This document shows positions 17,827 through 25,543 of a stretch of DNA of 64,000 nt, one piece after another. The position numbers were made by a program, and so were the translations under genes. This DNA comes from an uncultured Acidobacteriota bacterium (lineage in GTDB: Bacteria > Acidobacteriota > JAAYUB01), in contig CALAMB010000485.1 in NCBI GenBank assembly GCA_937925645.1, positions 10,484 through 74,483 on the forward strand, read 5' to 3'. The notes beneath the pieces were generated by a model. The model was given only the letters and a program-made list of their open reading frames with translations. It was not told where the DNA came from and searched no databases. Position 1 is the first letter of the stretch. Every line of letters starts with the position of its first letter.

Positions 17827-18647
17827 AACGACCCATTATTCTGGCCAATATTGTCCTGGTGTTGTGCATGGCGGGACTGACCTACAAGCTTAAACTGGAC
17901 TGGGACCGCTGGAACCAGCAACACAACCTGCAGAAGCTCATGGAGCGGATCAAGCCGCCTGCTTCGGAATTTCCGGCGGTCGACGTTCAGCCCGTCCGCG
18001 CCACCATGTCGGCGAATGAACTGAGTTTCATCTCCGACAACAACCTGTTTCACCGGGATCGCAACATGGTCCTGCCGAAAGCCAACGAGCAAGCCACAGC
18101 GGCCGTCCGGCTGACCAACCCGCCCGAGATCATGGGAGTCATTGCCATTGAGGGTCGGCAGTACGTCCAGGCCCGACCCTCAAAAGGCGGGGACGAAGGC
18201 GGCCGCGCGGTTCAGCTGGCGGAAGGCGACACGTGGGACGACATCTGGCGGCTTGAAGCCATCCGCGACGACCGGATCGTCCTCGTGTCCGGAGAGGCCC
18301 GCGAGGAAGTCCTGTTCCACGATCCCACCAAGCGCCGGGCCCAGAAAGCGTCCGGCTCCAGCCAGGCGAAGGGCAAGTCCGACGTTCTGACCATCGGCAG
18401 CGCATCCGGCAAATCGGCAGCCAGCCGGCCTGCATCCACGTCGGCCTCGGCTGAGGTGGCGCCGCCGAAGACCTCGGCCTCGACGGTGACATCCCCGACG
18501 TCCGCGCGCTCCCGGACCGGCAACACCCGGGATTTTTTGAACCGGCGCAGCAGCACGTCGCAATCCCGCTCCCGAACCGGCGCATCTCCCACGACCCCGT
18601 CACAACGGTCCAGTTTCTTCCGCGCCGGCCAGCGCAAGACCAATTGA
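17823..18647 (+). CDS. GspC-like protein (HR domain) with Ser/Thr/Arg-rich tail
   Basis: 274 residues. A membrane helix at residues 5-22 (ILANIVLVLCMAGLTYKLKL) is followed by a region around residues 65-160 that resembles the homology region of GspC or the pilus protein PilP: DNNLFHRDR, PPEIMGVIAIEGRQYVQ, VQLAEGDTWDDIWRLEAI. In T2SS this domain contacts the secretin N0 domain. From about residue 165 the chain is a low-complexity Ser/Thr/Ala/Arg tail. No PDZ domain is visible. ATGA overlap with gspM; 39 nt before gspD. Called GspC by context, with moderate certainty. Confidence 0.65.
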   Translation: MKRPIILANIVLVLCMAGLTYKLKLDWDRWNQQHNLQKLMERIKPPASEFPAVDVQPVRATMSANELSFISDNNLFHRDRNMVLPKANEQATAAVRLTNPPEIMGVIAIEGRQYVQARPSKGGDEGGRAVQLAEGDTWDDIWRLEAIRDDRIVLVSGEAREEVLFHDPTKRRAQKASGSSQAKGKSDVLTIGSASGKSAASRPASTSASAEVAPPKTSASTVTSPTSARSRTGNTRDFLNRRSSTSQSRSRTGASPTTPSQRSSFFRAGQRKTN

Positions 18648-18686
18648 TCCGCGCCCATCGGTCAATCAAGGATAGGAGTTCTCAAT

Positions 18687-21176
18687 ATGACGAATCGAAT
18701 GATCCTGGTTCTGGCGCTCGGCGCATTCATCTCCTGCCTGCCGGCGGGTCCGGCGGTATGGCCCGTCGCGCACGCCAATCCGAGCGGCGCCGCCTTCACG
18801 CAGGACACCGAGCCCGAAGAAAAGCAGACCGACACCCCCGCGCCCAAAACAGCTGAAGATATCAAGAAAAAACGGGAAGAGATGCAGAAGCGCCTGAACG
18901 CCATCCGGTCCCAACGCTCCACCCGTCAGACTCCGTCCAAGGCCGGCGAGGTGGCGCCGCGGCGCGCCCCGATTCCGGTCGAGACTCAGGCCACCCCACC
19001 GGCCGATCCGGCGCAATCGCCCGATGAGACGGAACCGAAGCCGGAAGGCGACCAGCCGGCCACCGCTGCCCCGGCAACTCCACCGTCCCAGGTCAGGGCC
19101 AACGTCTCCGCGAAAGGCATCAGTCTGAAATACAATGACGTCGATCTGCTCGATTTCATCGACATTGTCGCCGGCATTCTCAATCTCAGCTACCTCATCG
19201 ATCCGCAGGTTTCCGGCCGCGTCAGCATCAACATGAACTCGCCGGTGCCCCGGGAAGCCCTCTATGACATTTTTATCGACATCTTGCGCATCAACGGGGC
19301 GACCATCATCAAATCGGGGGAGATCCGCCACATCGTTCCCATCGAAGAGAGCAAGCAGTACCCGTCGACCATCCAGAAAATCGACTCCGACTATTCCTCC
19401 GAGGGCAACGATCTGACCACCGTCATCGTCCCGATCGAGTTCATTCCGTCGGCCGACATCGCCAAGCTTCTGGACGAATTCAAAACGGCGAAGACGCTGA
19501 TCATCAATTACGAGACATACAACCTGCTGGTCCTGACCGATTTCAAGGACAACCTGCGCAAACTCCTGCAGATCATCAAAATTCTGGACGGCGAGTTCTT
19601 CGAGGTCAACAAAATCGAGCTCATCACCGTCAAATACAACAAGGCGGAGGATCTGGCCAAGGACCTGGAGGCGGTGTTCAACGCGGGCGGCTCATCGAGC
19701 GGCATCCGGTTCATCGCGGTGCCCCGCATGAACGCAATTCTGGTGGTCTGCCGCACGCCTCGTGCGCTCGAGACGGTATTCAAGTGGGTGGAGAAGCTGG
19801 ACACCCCCTCGTCGAGCGGCCTGGAAACGTTCGTATACAAAGTCGAAAACACCACGGCCACAAACATCGCCGACATCCTGGGCCAGCTTTTCGCGGATCA
19901 GGGCGCCCAGGTGGGCACCGTGTCGGCCCCCCAGCGGGCGATCCAAACCGGCGAAGGCGGATCGGAACGATCCGCCGCCAGCATGCCGTCCGGCGGTCAG
20001 ACCATCAGTCCGCAGCTCAAGGGGACCATGCGCGGCAGCGAGCGCGGACCGATTCAGGGCCTGTCCGGCGGTGTGAAAATCATCGTGGACGAACTCAACA
20101 ACAACATGATCATCCACGGCACCCAGGCGGATTATGAATTCCTGCTGAAAACCATCAAAAAGCTGGATGTCCTGCCCCGCCAGGTGCTCATCGAAGCCAA
20201 GGTGATCCGGGTCGATCTGAGCGATTCGCTCAAGATGGGCGTGAACTACTTCCTGCAGCAGCGGTCGGGCACCTATCCGCCCACCACCGGCTCCATCAGC
20301 TGGGGGGAGAGTGCCGGGCTGAGCGTCAGCTCCATTGCGGTGTTCGGATCCCGTGAAATCAAGGCCCTGCTGGACACGCTGGAGACCATCTCGAAGATTC
20401 AGGTGTTGAACAGCCCATCCGTTCTGGTGTTGGACGGCAACGAAGCCACGATCAGCGTCGGCACCGAGATCCCCATCGCCACGAGCACCTACACCAATCC
20501 GTGGGCGAACAATCAGGACCCGAATTACAACATCACCAACACCCAGATCCAATACCGCTCCACCGGCGTCAACCTCAGCGTGTCGCCCCGGATCAGCGCC
20601 TCCGGCATCGTCACCCTGGAAATCGCCGTGGAAGTCAGCTCGCCCGGAGACAGCGCCGGCGGGCTGGGCGGCTCCCCTCCGATCAACGCGTCCAACGTCA
20701 ACTCTACCCTGGTGGTCGAAGACGGCAAGTCGGTCCTCATCGCCGGCCTGATCAAGGAGGAAAGCACCAATTCACGCAGTGCCGTTCCGCTCATCGGCCA
20801 TGTGCCGATCTTCGGCTGGCTCTTCAGCTCCACCACCGTGTCGAAGGCGCGGACGGAGCTCATCGTCATCCTGTCGCCCCGGGTGATCCACACCACCCAG
20901 GACGCCACCGACGCCACGTACCATGTCGTCGAAACCCTCTCCAACATCAACAAGTATTTGAAGAAAAAATGGCCCCAGGGCGAGTTGGGCATACTGCGCG
21001 ACACCTCGGAACGCGCCAAGGCCATGGAAGAATATTTCCGGGACGGTCACAAACCGGAGCAACCGGAGTCTGAATCGCCCGAAAACAAGCCGGACACTCC
21101 GCCGCCGGCAGAGAAGCCGCCGCAAACACCTGAGCCGCCGCCGGATAAAGCGGATCCACCGTCTCACGTTCACTGA
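18687..21176 (+). CDS. gspD: Type II secretion outer-membrane secretin GspD
   Basis: 829-residue precursor with a signal peptide (residues 1-29, ending AHA). A charged, Pro-rich segment (about 30-135) of unknown role precedes an N0 domain (ISLKYNDVDLLDFIDIVAGI). Three N-type repeats follow (ITVKYNKAEDLAKDLEAVF; TFVYKVENTTATNIADIL; VKIIVDELNNNMIIHG). The secretin barrel starts near residue 500 (LPRQVLIEAKVIRVDLSDSL) and ends with the signature VPLIGHVPIFGWLF and ELIVILSPRVI. A Pro/Glu-rich tail of about 45 residues follows. It is the last gene of the operon, closed by the terminator at 21187. Confidence 0.96.
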   Translation: MTNRMILVLALGAFISCLPAGPAVWPVAHANPSGAAFTQDTEPEEKQTDTPAPKTAEDIKKKREEMQKRLNAIRSQRSTRQTPSKAGEVAPRRAPIPVETQATPPADPAQSPDETEPKPEGDQPATAAPATPPSQVRANVSAKGISLKYNDVDLLDFIDIVAGILNLSYLIDPQVSGRVSINMNSPVPREALYDIFIDILRINGATIIKSGEIRHIVPIEESKQYPSTIQKIDSDYSSEGNDLTTVIVPIEFIPSADIAKLLDEFKTAKTLIINYETYNLLVLTDFKDNLRKLLQIIKILDGEFFEVNKIELITVKYNKAEDLAKDLEAVFNAGGSSSGIRFIAVPRMNAILVVCRTPRALETVFKWVEKLDTPSSSGLETFVYKVENTTATNIADILGQLFADQGAQVGTVSAPQRAIQTGEGGSERSAASMPSGGQTISPQLKGTMRGSERGPIQGLSGGVKIIVDELNNNMIIHGTQADYEFLLKTIKKLDVLPRQVLIEAKVIRVDLSDSLKMGVNYFLQQRSGTYPPTTGSISWGESAGLSVSSIAVFGSREIKALLDTLETISKIQVLNSPSVLVLDGNEATISVGTEIPIATSTYTNPWANNQDPNYNITNTQIQYRSTGVNLSVSPRISASGIVTLEIAVEVSSPGDSAGGLGGSPPINASNVNSTLVVEDGKSVLIAGLIKEESTNSRSAVPLIGHVPIFGWLFSSTTVSKARTELIVILSPRVIHTTQDATDATYHVVETLSNINKYLKKKWPQGELGILRDTSERAKAMEEYFRDGHKPEQPESESPENKPDTPPPAEKPPQTPEPPPDKADPPSHVH

Positions 21177-21186
21177 CCGACTTGCA

Positions 21187-21216
21187 ACAGGGTCCCCCGG
21201 GACCCTGTTTTGTTTG
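21187..21216 (+). terminator. Intrinsic terminator after gspD
   Basis: A 9-bp perfect stem, ACAGGGTCC (21187-21195) with GGACCCTGT (21200-21208), has a four-base CCCG loop and is followed at once by TTTGTTTG. It lies 10 nt after the gspD stop and closes the sigma-to-gspD transcription unit. Confidence 0.88.
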
Positions 21217-21235
21217 CCTCGGAATTTAGCAACTT

Positions 21236-21295
21236 TTCGGGCGGATTTTTATCTCTATGGTATGGATGGCGTTGATCTGTGAAATTTCGCCCGAA
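21236..21295. repeat. 8-bp inverted repeat in front of the second ECF sigma gene
   Basis: TTCGGGCG at 21236-21243 and CGCCCGAA at 21288-21295 are perfect inverted copies separated by 44 nt; the spacer includes TATGGT at 21256-21261. It lies just upstream of the TTG start at 21316, so it could be an operator or a leader hairpin. Role unknown. Confidence 0.4.
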
Positions 21296-21315
21296 TACGG
21301 CACTAGCTTAAACCG

Positions 21316-21885
21316 TTGAATGCCCAAGACCTCCAGTTATTGATTCAGCAGGCTCAAGATGGCGACCGGAATGCGTGCCATCTGCTGTACCAGCATTTCG
21401 TCGCCCGAATCTTCAATTTCGTCCTGGGCATGGTGCGGAGCCGGGAGGACGCTGAAGACGTCACCCAGGACGCCTTCATCCAGGCATTCAACAACCTGCT
21501 CCACCTTAAGGACCCGGGCAAGTTCGAACAGTGGTTGTACCGGATCGCTCGAAATGAAGTGTACCAACGCTTCCGAAAGAAGAAGGTCCAAGAGGTCACC
21601 CTGGAGCCCGAGAGTCTTCCCGGCGGTGATGCCAGCGTCCGGCATTCGGTCAGCAACCCGGAAGAAGAGGTCCTGACGGTGGAACTGGAGCAAGTCATTC
21701 AGCATACGCTCGCCGAGTTGCCACCGAAACTGCGCGAGGTGTTCATTTTGTCCGTGCTTCAGGAACTGAGTTACAAGGACATCGCGGACATCGTCGACCG
21801 GTCGCTCCTGTCGGTGAAGACGGATATTTACCGGGCCAGGGTTTTCGCCAAAGAAATGATCAAGCGGTATTTGTCTCAAGGTTAA
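21316..21885 (+). CDS. ECF-type RNA polymerase sigma factor (second module)
   Basis: 189 residues. Region 2 covers about residues 10-85 (ACHLLYQHFVARIFNFVLGM, REDAEDVTQDAFIQAFNNL, FEQWLYRIARNEVYQRFRKK). Region 4 covers about residues 130-180 (LAELPPKLREVFILSVLQEL, SYKDIADIVDRSLLSVKTD). It is clearly distinct from the first ECF sigma gene in this window. The start is TTG at 21316 without an obvious ribosome-binding site; no better start is upstream. The next gene, 4 nt on, encodes a single-pass membrane protein that probably restrains it. Confidence 0.9.
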   Translation: MNAQDLQLLIQQAQDGDRNACHLLYQHFVARIFNFVLGMVRSREDAEDVTQDAFIQAFNNLLHLKDPGKFEQWLYRIARNEVYQRFRKKKVQEVTLEPESLPGGDASVRHSVSNPEEEVLTVELEQVIQHTLAELPPKLREVFILSVLQELSYKDIADIVDRSLLSVKTDIYRARVFAKEMIKRYLSQG

Positions 21886-21889
21886 TGAT

Positions 21890-22432
21890 ATGAATCGGCT
21901 GCCATTGCGTTATCAGCTTCACTTCCTGATCGGGGATACCCGGTTGGGCCGGCGTGTGTTCCGGCGCTTCGAGGAATCGTCCGATATCCGGCGGCTCCGG
22001 AGAGAAGAAGCTGAGGTGGACACTTTTTTCCGCCAGCACTTCCAAGCCGCCGAGCCGTCGTCCGACATGTGGCCGCAAATCGCGCGACGGCTGGCCGAGC
22101 CCGGCGGGCGTGCGGTTTCCTTCGCCACACCCGGTCGACTGGCGCCCCGGACAGTGCTGACCGCCGCCGCCGCCGTGTTGCTCGTCGCCGCTCTCGCCAT
22201 GTTGATGCCGTGGTCTGCCGGCCCTTCGCGGCAGGAGATGCTCAGCGCCATCGACAGCCGCTACGAGGCCATCTGGGCGGTCGACGCCGTCTCACAGACA
22301 AATCCGTTCGACGGCAGCGGCATTCTGGAATCGACCGCGGATGAAAATCCGTTCCAGATTGCCGGAGGATCGGCTGCGGCCAGTCTGCAACTCGACGAAA
22401 ACCCGTTTCGGCAATTGATCCGGCATGATTAA
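21890..22432 (+). CDS. Putative single-pass anti-sigma factor with NPF repeats
   Basis: 180 residues, no zinc-finger cysteines. A basic/acidic cytoplasmic part spans about residues 1-85 and includes FFRQHFQAAEPSSDMWPQIA. The pattern 'W..I...L' before a membrane helix is seen in many zinc-less anti-sigma proteins. A membrane helix lies near residues 88-108 (TVLTAAAAVLLVAALAML). The periplasmic tail of about 70 residues carries three Asn-Pro-Phe tripeptides (TNPFDG, ENPFQI, ENPFRQ). It lies 4 nt after the ECF sigma gene, hence the anti-sigma suggestion. That role is inferred from context and topology, not from homology I can name. Confidence 0.62.
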   Translation: MNRLPLRYQLHFLIGDTRLGRRVFRRFEESSDIRRLRREEAEVDTFFRQHFQAAEPSSDMWPQIARRLAEPGGRAVSFATPGRLAPRTVLTAAAAVLLVAALAMLMPWSAGPSRQEMLSAIDSRYEAIWAVDAVSQTNPFDGSGILESTADENPFQIAGGSAAASLQLDENPFRQLIRHD

Positions 22433-22451
22433 AAGCTTAGGAGATTAACAT

Positions 22452-22943
22452 ATGGCAGGCGCAATTCAATTCCAACGATCCGGAAAACGATTGTTGCTGG
22501 CGGTGATCGGCCTGATGATCTGCCTGGCGAGTTTCGGTCCGGCTGCCGCCGTCGAGTCGGCCGGCGTCGACACCCAAACCGTCAAGCAGCTATCCATCGC
22601 CGAAACGCAGCATGAGATCATCCAACTCCTGATCCAGAAAGGTGAATACCAGAAAGCGATCGTTGAACTGGTTGTGATTCTCGACCTCGACCTGCCCGCA
22701 ACCTATGAAGAAGCCGTCTTCAAAGAAATCGTCATCGTCACCAAGAAACTCTACGATGCGGGCCAGAAGGAATACGCCTACGAAGTGCTGGAGCTGGGCT
22801 TCAATTCGCTGAAAGCCGCGGAGCTCCGCGCCCGCGTGCTGAACGTTAAAGCCGGTCTGTTGAAGCGCGACGGACGCCTGGACGAGGCGATCCAGACTTA
22901 CAAGCAGGAAGTGGAGTTGCGCGAAAAGAAATCCGCCAAATAG
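22452..22943 (+). CDS. Exported TPR-like small protein
   Basis: 163 residues. Signal peptide at residues 1-33 (basic start, LLLAVIGLMICLASFG, AAA before VES). The mature part is helical, with hairpins reminiscent of tetratricopeptide repeats (IQLLIQKGEYQKAIVELVVI; AYEVLELGFNSL; LLKRDGRLDEAIQTYKQEVE). A purine-rich AGGAG at 22439-22443 sits 8 nt before the ATG. It belongs to the second ECF module by spacing (19 nt after the preceding gene). I do not recognise a named family; a protein-protein interaction role in the periplasm is inference. Confidence 0.65.
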   Translation: MAGAIQFQRSGKRLLLAVIGLMICLASFGPAAAVESAGVDTQTVKQLSIAETQHEIIQLLIQKGEYQKAIVELVVILDLDLPATYEEAVFKEIVIVTKKLYDAGQKEYAYEVLELGFNSLKAAELRARVLNVKAGLLKRDGRLDEAIQTYKQEVELREKKSAK

Positions 22944-23058
22944 TCAAACCTGTTTCTCAGCCGACCGGATTTAAATTCCCAGAATTATTATTTTTTTCTT
23001 TACATAGTTTTTTTTTGGTGTCAGAATTAGATCGTTAATCTAACTGGACGGGTCTTTT
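22944..23058. other. AT-rich intergenic region with poly-T tracts and a small palindrome
   Basis: 115 nt that is markedly richer in A+T than its surroundings. It holds T tracts at about 22990-23000 and 23008-23016 that may end the upstream transcript. A TTTACA at 22999-23004 could serve as a -35, but the -10 candidates (AGAATT 23023-23028, TTAGAT 23027-23032) are poor. TTAGAT/ATCTAA form a perfect inverted repeat at 23027-23043 with a 5-nt loop, just ahead of the GTG start at 23059. Confidence 0.45.
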
Positions 23059-24564
23059 GTGGCCACGAAACGACTGGCTGTCATCGCAAGCGTGATTCTG
23101 CTGACTGTGATTGTCAATGGCGGTCGTCCGTTTTCCTGGCCGCATGACGGTTCGGCCCTGCCTCGACACCACTTTGAAACCGCCGGTTTCGGAACCGATA
23201 TTCGCTCAGCCGCCGAACAGTCGCTGCAAGCCGCTTTGCCCTTCCCGCGCTTGGCCAGTTTCCGCCATGTAACCGGCCCCAACCTCACGGATCGGGGCCA
23301 ATTGAGCAGCTCATTCGCCGCGATTCGGCGCACCGATCACCCGGTTGTCACCATTCCCGTCTCGCGATTTGCGGTGAGCGCCAACACCGCCGCCCACGCC
23401 ACGATTCAGAGACCCCTTTCGTCTTCGGCGCGTATCGTGAGTTCTGCCGACGATCCCGTGACCAGCAATCCATCGGACATCACCGAACCCGTCGTCCCCA
23501 TCGCCGTACTGGCGACACTAGTCAACGAGGATCCGTGGAACGGGGCGCTGGAGCCCGGCGACGACAATCCGTTCACTCAAGTGCTGCTACAAACCGATCC
23601 CGAACCGGATGCAGCGGCAAACGATGCCAACGGCAACGCCGATAACGGCGCCGACACCCATCCGGATCCCGACGACCCGTCAGCCGGTGATAGCAACGCC
23701 GACACAACCTCCGAAACCAGCGATACCGATGCCGCTTCGACAGTGGAATCATCCGAAGGGAATCCGAAGTGTGTTGTGTTTGTCCGCTCCGCCACCGGCC
23801 AAACGGCGAGTCTGTTTGCCGAGCGAATTGATGAGAACCATTTCGAGCTGGACAACGGTACCGTCATGGAGATCCGGTTGTGCGGTTCTTTTGTGGACCG
23901 GCGTGGCGACCCCACGTTCTTGCTAATTGACGATTTCAACAACGACTTGCTGACGGACGCGCTCAACATCCAGCAATCGAGCGGCGCCTGTCGTCTCTTT
24001 CTGAACACGGGCGCGGAGTTGGCGCCGTTGCGCCCGTTCACCCCGTCGAGCCGGCCCAAGTTCGGCTCCCAGCTGCCATTCTACGAACCAGGCAGCCGGC
24101 AACTGGTTTTGTACTCTCCCGAAAACAAAACGCTGGAGATCTATGAAAACTGGGGGAGCGGCCAGTTCGAGCTTTACGCCAGCATCCCGCTCGCGTACAA
24201 ATACGACGGCATTGCCAGTTCGGATTTCAACGGCGACGGTTTCGGCGATCTGATCCTGCAGAATCTTCAGTATAACCGGGTCAGTTTCCTCCAGAATGTC
24301 AACGGCCAGGCCCTCCGGCTGCTGGCGGCGCCGCCGCCCTTTTCCTCGCCGGTGCTGATGCAGTTCTCCCCGTGGCCGGGCCGGTCCCCCGCCAGATTCT
24401 GGTTGTGTGACTACGGCGATCAACTGATGATCTATCCGGTGACCAGCGGCCCTGATCGGCTGGCGGTCTTGTTGAATCGCCTCGAAGCGGACAACTGCCT
24501 GGTCGTGGGCGATTTCAACCAGGACAACCGCCTCGACTTTGCCATCGGCCGGATCTCATTCTAG
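23059..24564 (+). CDS. Exported FG-GAP/VCBS-type repeat protein
   Basis: 501 residues with an N-terminal signal peptide (VIASVILLTVIV). A poorly structured region to about residue 165 is followed by a very acidic, Asp/Asn/Thr-rich low-complexity stretch (about 178-230). Then comes a beta-propeller-like region with three calcium-type loops of the FG-GAP pattern: DDFNNDLLTDAL, SDFNGDGFGDLI and GDFNQDNRLDFA. Such repeats form surface or periplasmic propellers. An NPF (DDNPFTQV) recalls the motifs in the putative anti-sigma protein three genes upstream. GTG start. Function not recognised; an extracytoplasmic binding role is likely. Confidence 0.72.
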   Translation: MATKRLAVIASVILLTVIVNGGRPFSWPHDGSALPRHHFETAGFGTDIRSAAEQSLQAALPFPRLASFRHVTGPNLTDRGQLSSSFAAIRRTDHPVVTIPVSRFAVSANTAAHATIQRPLSSSARIVSSADDPVTSNPSDITEPVVPIAVLATLVNEDPWNGALEPGDDNPFTQVLLQTDPEPDAAANDANGNADNGADTHPDPDDPSAGDSNADTTSETSDTDAASTVESSEGNPKCVVFVRSATGQTASLFAERIDENHFELDNGTVMEIRLCGSFVDRRGDPTFLLIDDFNNDLLTDALNIQQSSGACRLFLNTGAELAPLRPFTPSSRPKFGSQLPFYEPGSRQLVLYSPENKTLEIYENWGSGQFELYASIPLAYKYDGIASSDFNGDGFGDLILQNLQYNRVSFLQNVNGQALRLLAAPPPFSSPVLMQFSPWPGRSPARFWLCDYGDQLMIYPVTSGPDRLAVLLNRLEADNCLVVGDFNQDNRLDFAIGRISF

Positions 24565-24574
24565 CCGGGGCGTG

Positions 24575-25543
24575 ATGGCCCAGCTCCCCCTCGTATCCAT
24601 CCTGATTCCCGTTTACAACGAAAAGGAGTCGCTTCCCGAGCTTCATCGCCGGCTCGTCGCGGTTTTAGTGGAGCACGGCGCCCCGTTCGAAATTGTCTAC
24701 ATCAATGACGGCAGCACCGACGGATCGGCGGATGTCCTTGATGATTGTTTCGCCGGCGACGAAAGGGTGCAGGTCATCCACCTGCGCCGGAATTTCGGCA
24801 AGGCAGCCGCGCTATCCGCCGGCTTCTCGGCCGCCCGCGGAGCGGAGCTGATCACCCTGGACGCCGACCTGCAGGACCTGCCTGAAGAAATCCCCCGCTT
24901 CCTCGACAAGCTCCACGAAGGGTACGACCTGATCAGCGGCTGGAAATACCCCCGGCGCGATCCGCTGAGTCGCAGACTGGCGTCACGGGTCTACAACCTG
25001 ATCACCCGGCTGGTTTCCGGAGTCCCGCTGCACGACATGAACTGCGGATTCAAAGCGTTCCGCCGGGAAGCCAGCCAATCCCTGCGTCTCTACGGCGAGC
25101 TCCACCGATACATTCCGGTCATCGTGCACAGCAAGGGATTTCAGGTGGGCGAGATTCAGATCGCTCATCACCCGCGCCGTTTCGGCCGCTCCAAATACGG
25201 TCTGTGGCGGTTCATCAGCGGCTTCTTCGACCTGATCACCGTGCTCATGCTGACCCGGTTCATGTCGCGACCGCTGCACGTGTTCGGCCTGACCGGTTTT
25301 CTGGCCGTGATGGCCGGCGGCGTCACATCCCTATACCTGATCGTCAGCCGGCTGTTCGGTGAATATCTCAGCAACCGCCCGCTGTTTTACCTGTCCCTGT
25401 CAGTGCTCATCGTCGGCGTCCAACTGGTGTTCTTCGGCCTGCTGGCCGAGATGATCGCCCACTCGCGCGATGCCGAGGCCCACTACACGATTCGGGACCA
25501 CAAGCGCCACGCGCAACCTGCCGCCACCGAGGCGAAACCTTGA
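24575..25543 (+). CDS. Family 2 glycosyltransferase (DPM1/ArnC-like)
   Basis: 322 residues. GT-A fold catalytic domain: VSILIPVYNEKESLPELHRR, YINDGSTDGSADVL, the metal-binding DAD in LITLDADLQDLPEEI, and DMNCGFKAFRRE. Two C-terminal membrane helices (about residues 230-255 and 270-300) match enzymes that move sugars onto polyprenyl phosphate, such as ArnC, GtrB and dolichol-phosphate mannose synthase. The ATG at 24575 has GGGG at 24567-24570; a GTG immediately before it (24572) is equally in frame. It overlaps the next glycosyltransferase by 4 nt. The sugar donor cannot be told. Confidence 0.88.
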   Translation: MAQLPLVSILIPVYNEKESLPELHRRLVAVLVEHGAPFEIVYINDGSTDGSADVLDDCFAGDERVQVIHLRRNFGKAAALSAGFSAARGAELITLDADLQDLPEEIPRFLDKLHEGYDLISGWKYPRRDPLSRRLASRVYNLITRLVSGVPLHDMNCGFKAFRREASQSLRLYGELHRYIPVIVHSKGFQVGEIQIAHHPRRFGRSKYGLWRFISGFFDLITVLMLTRFMSRPLHVFGLTGFLAVMAGGVTSLYLIVSRLFGEYLSNRPLFYLSLSVLIVGVQLVFFGLLAEMIAHSRDAEAHYTIRDHKRHAQPAATEAKP

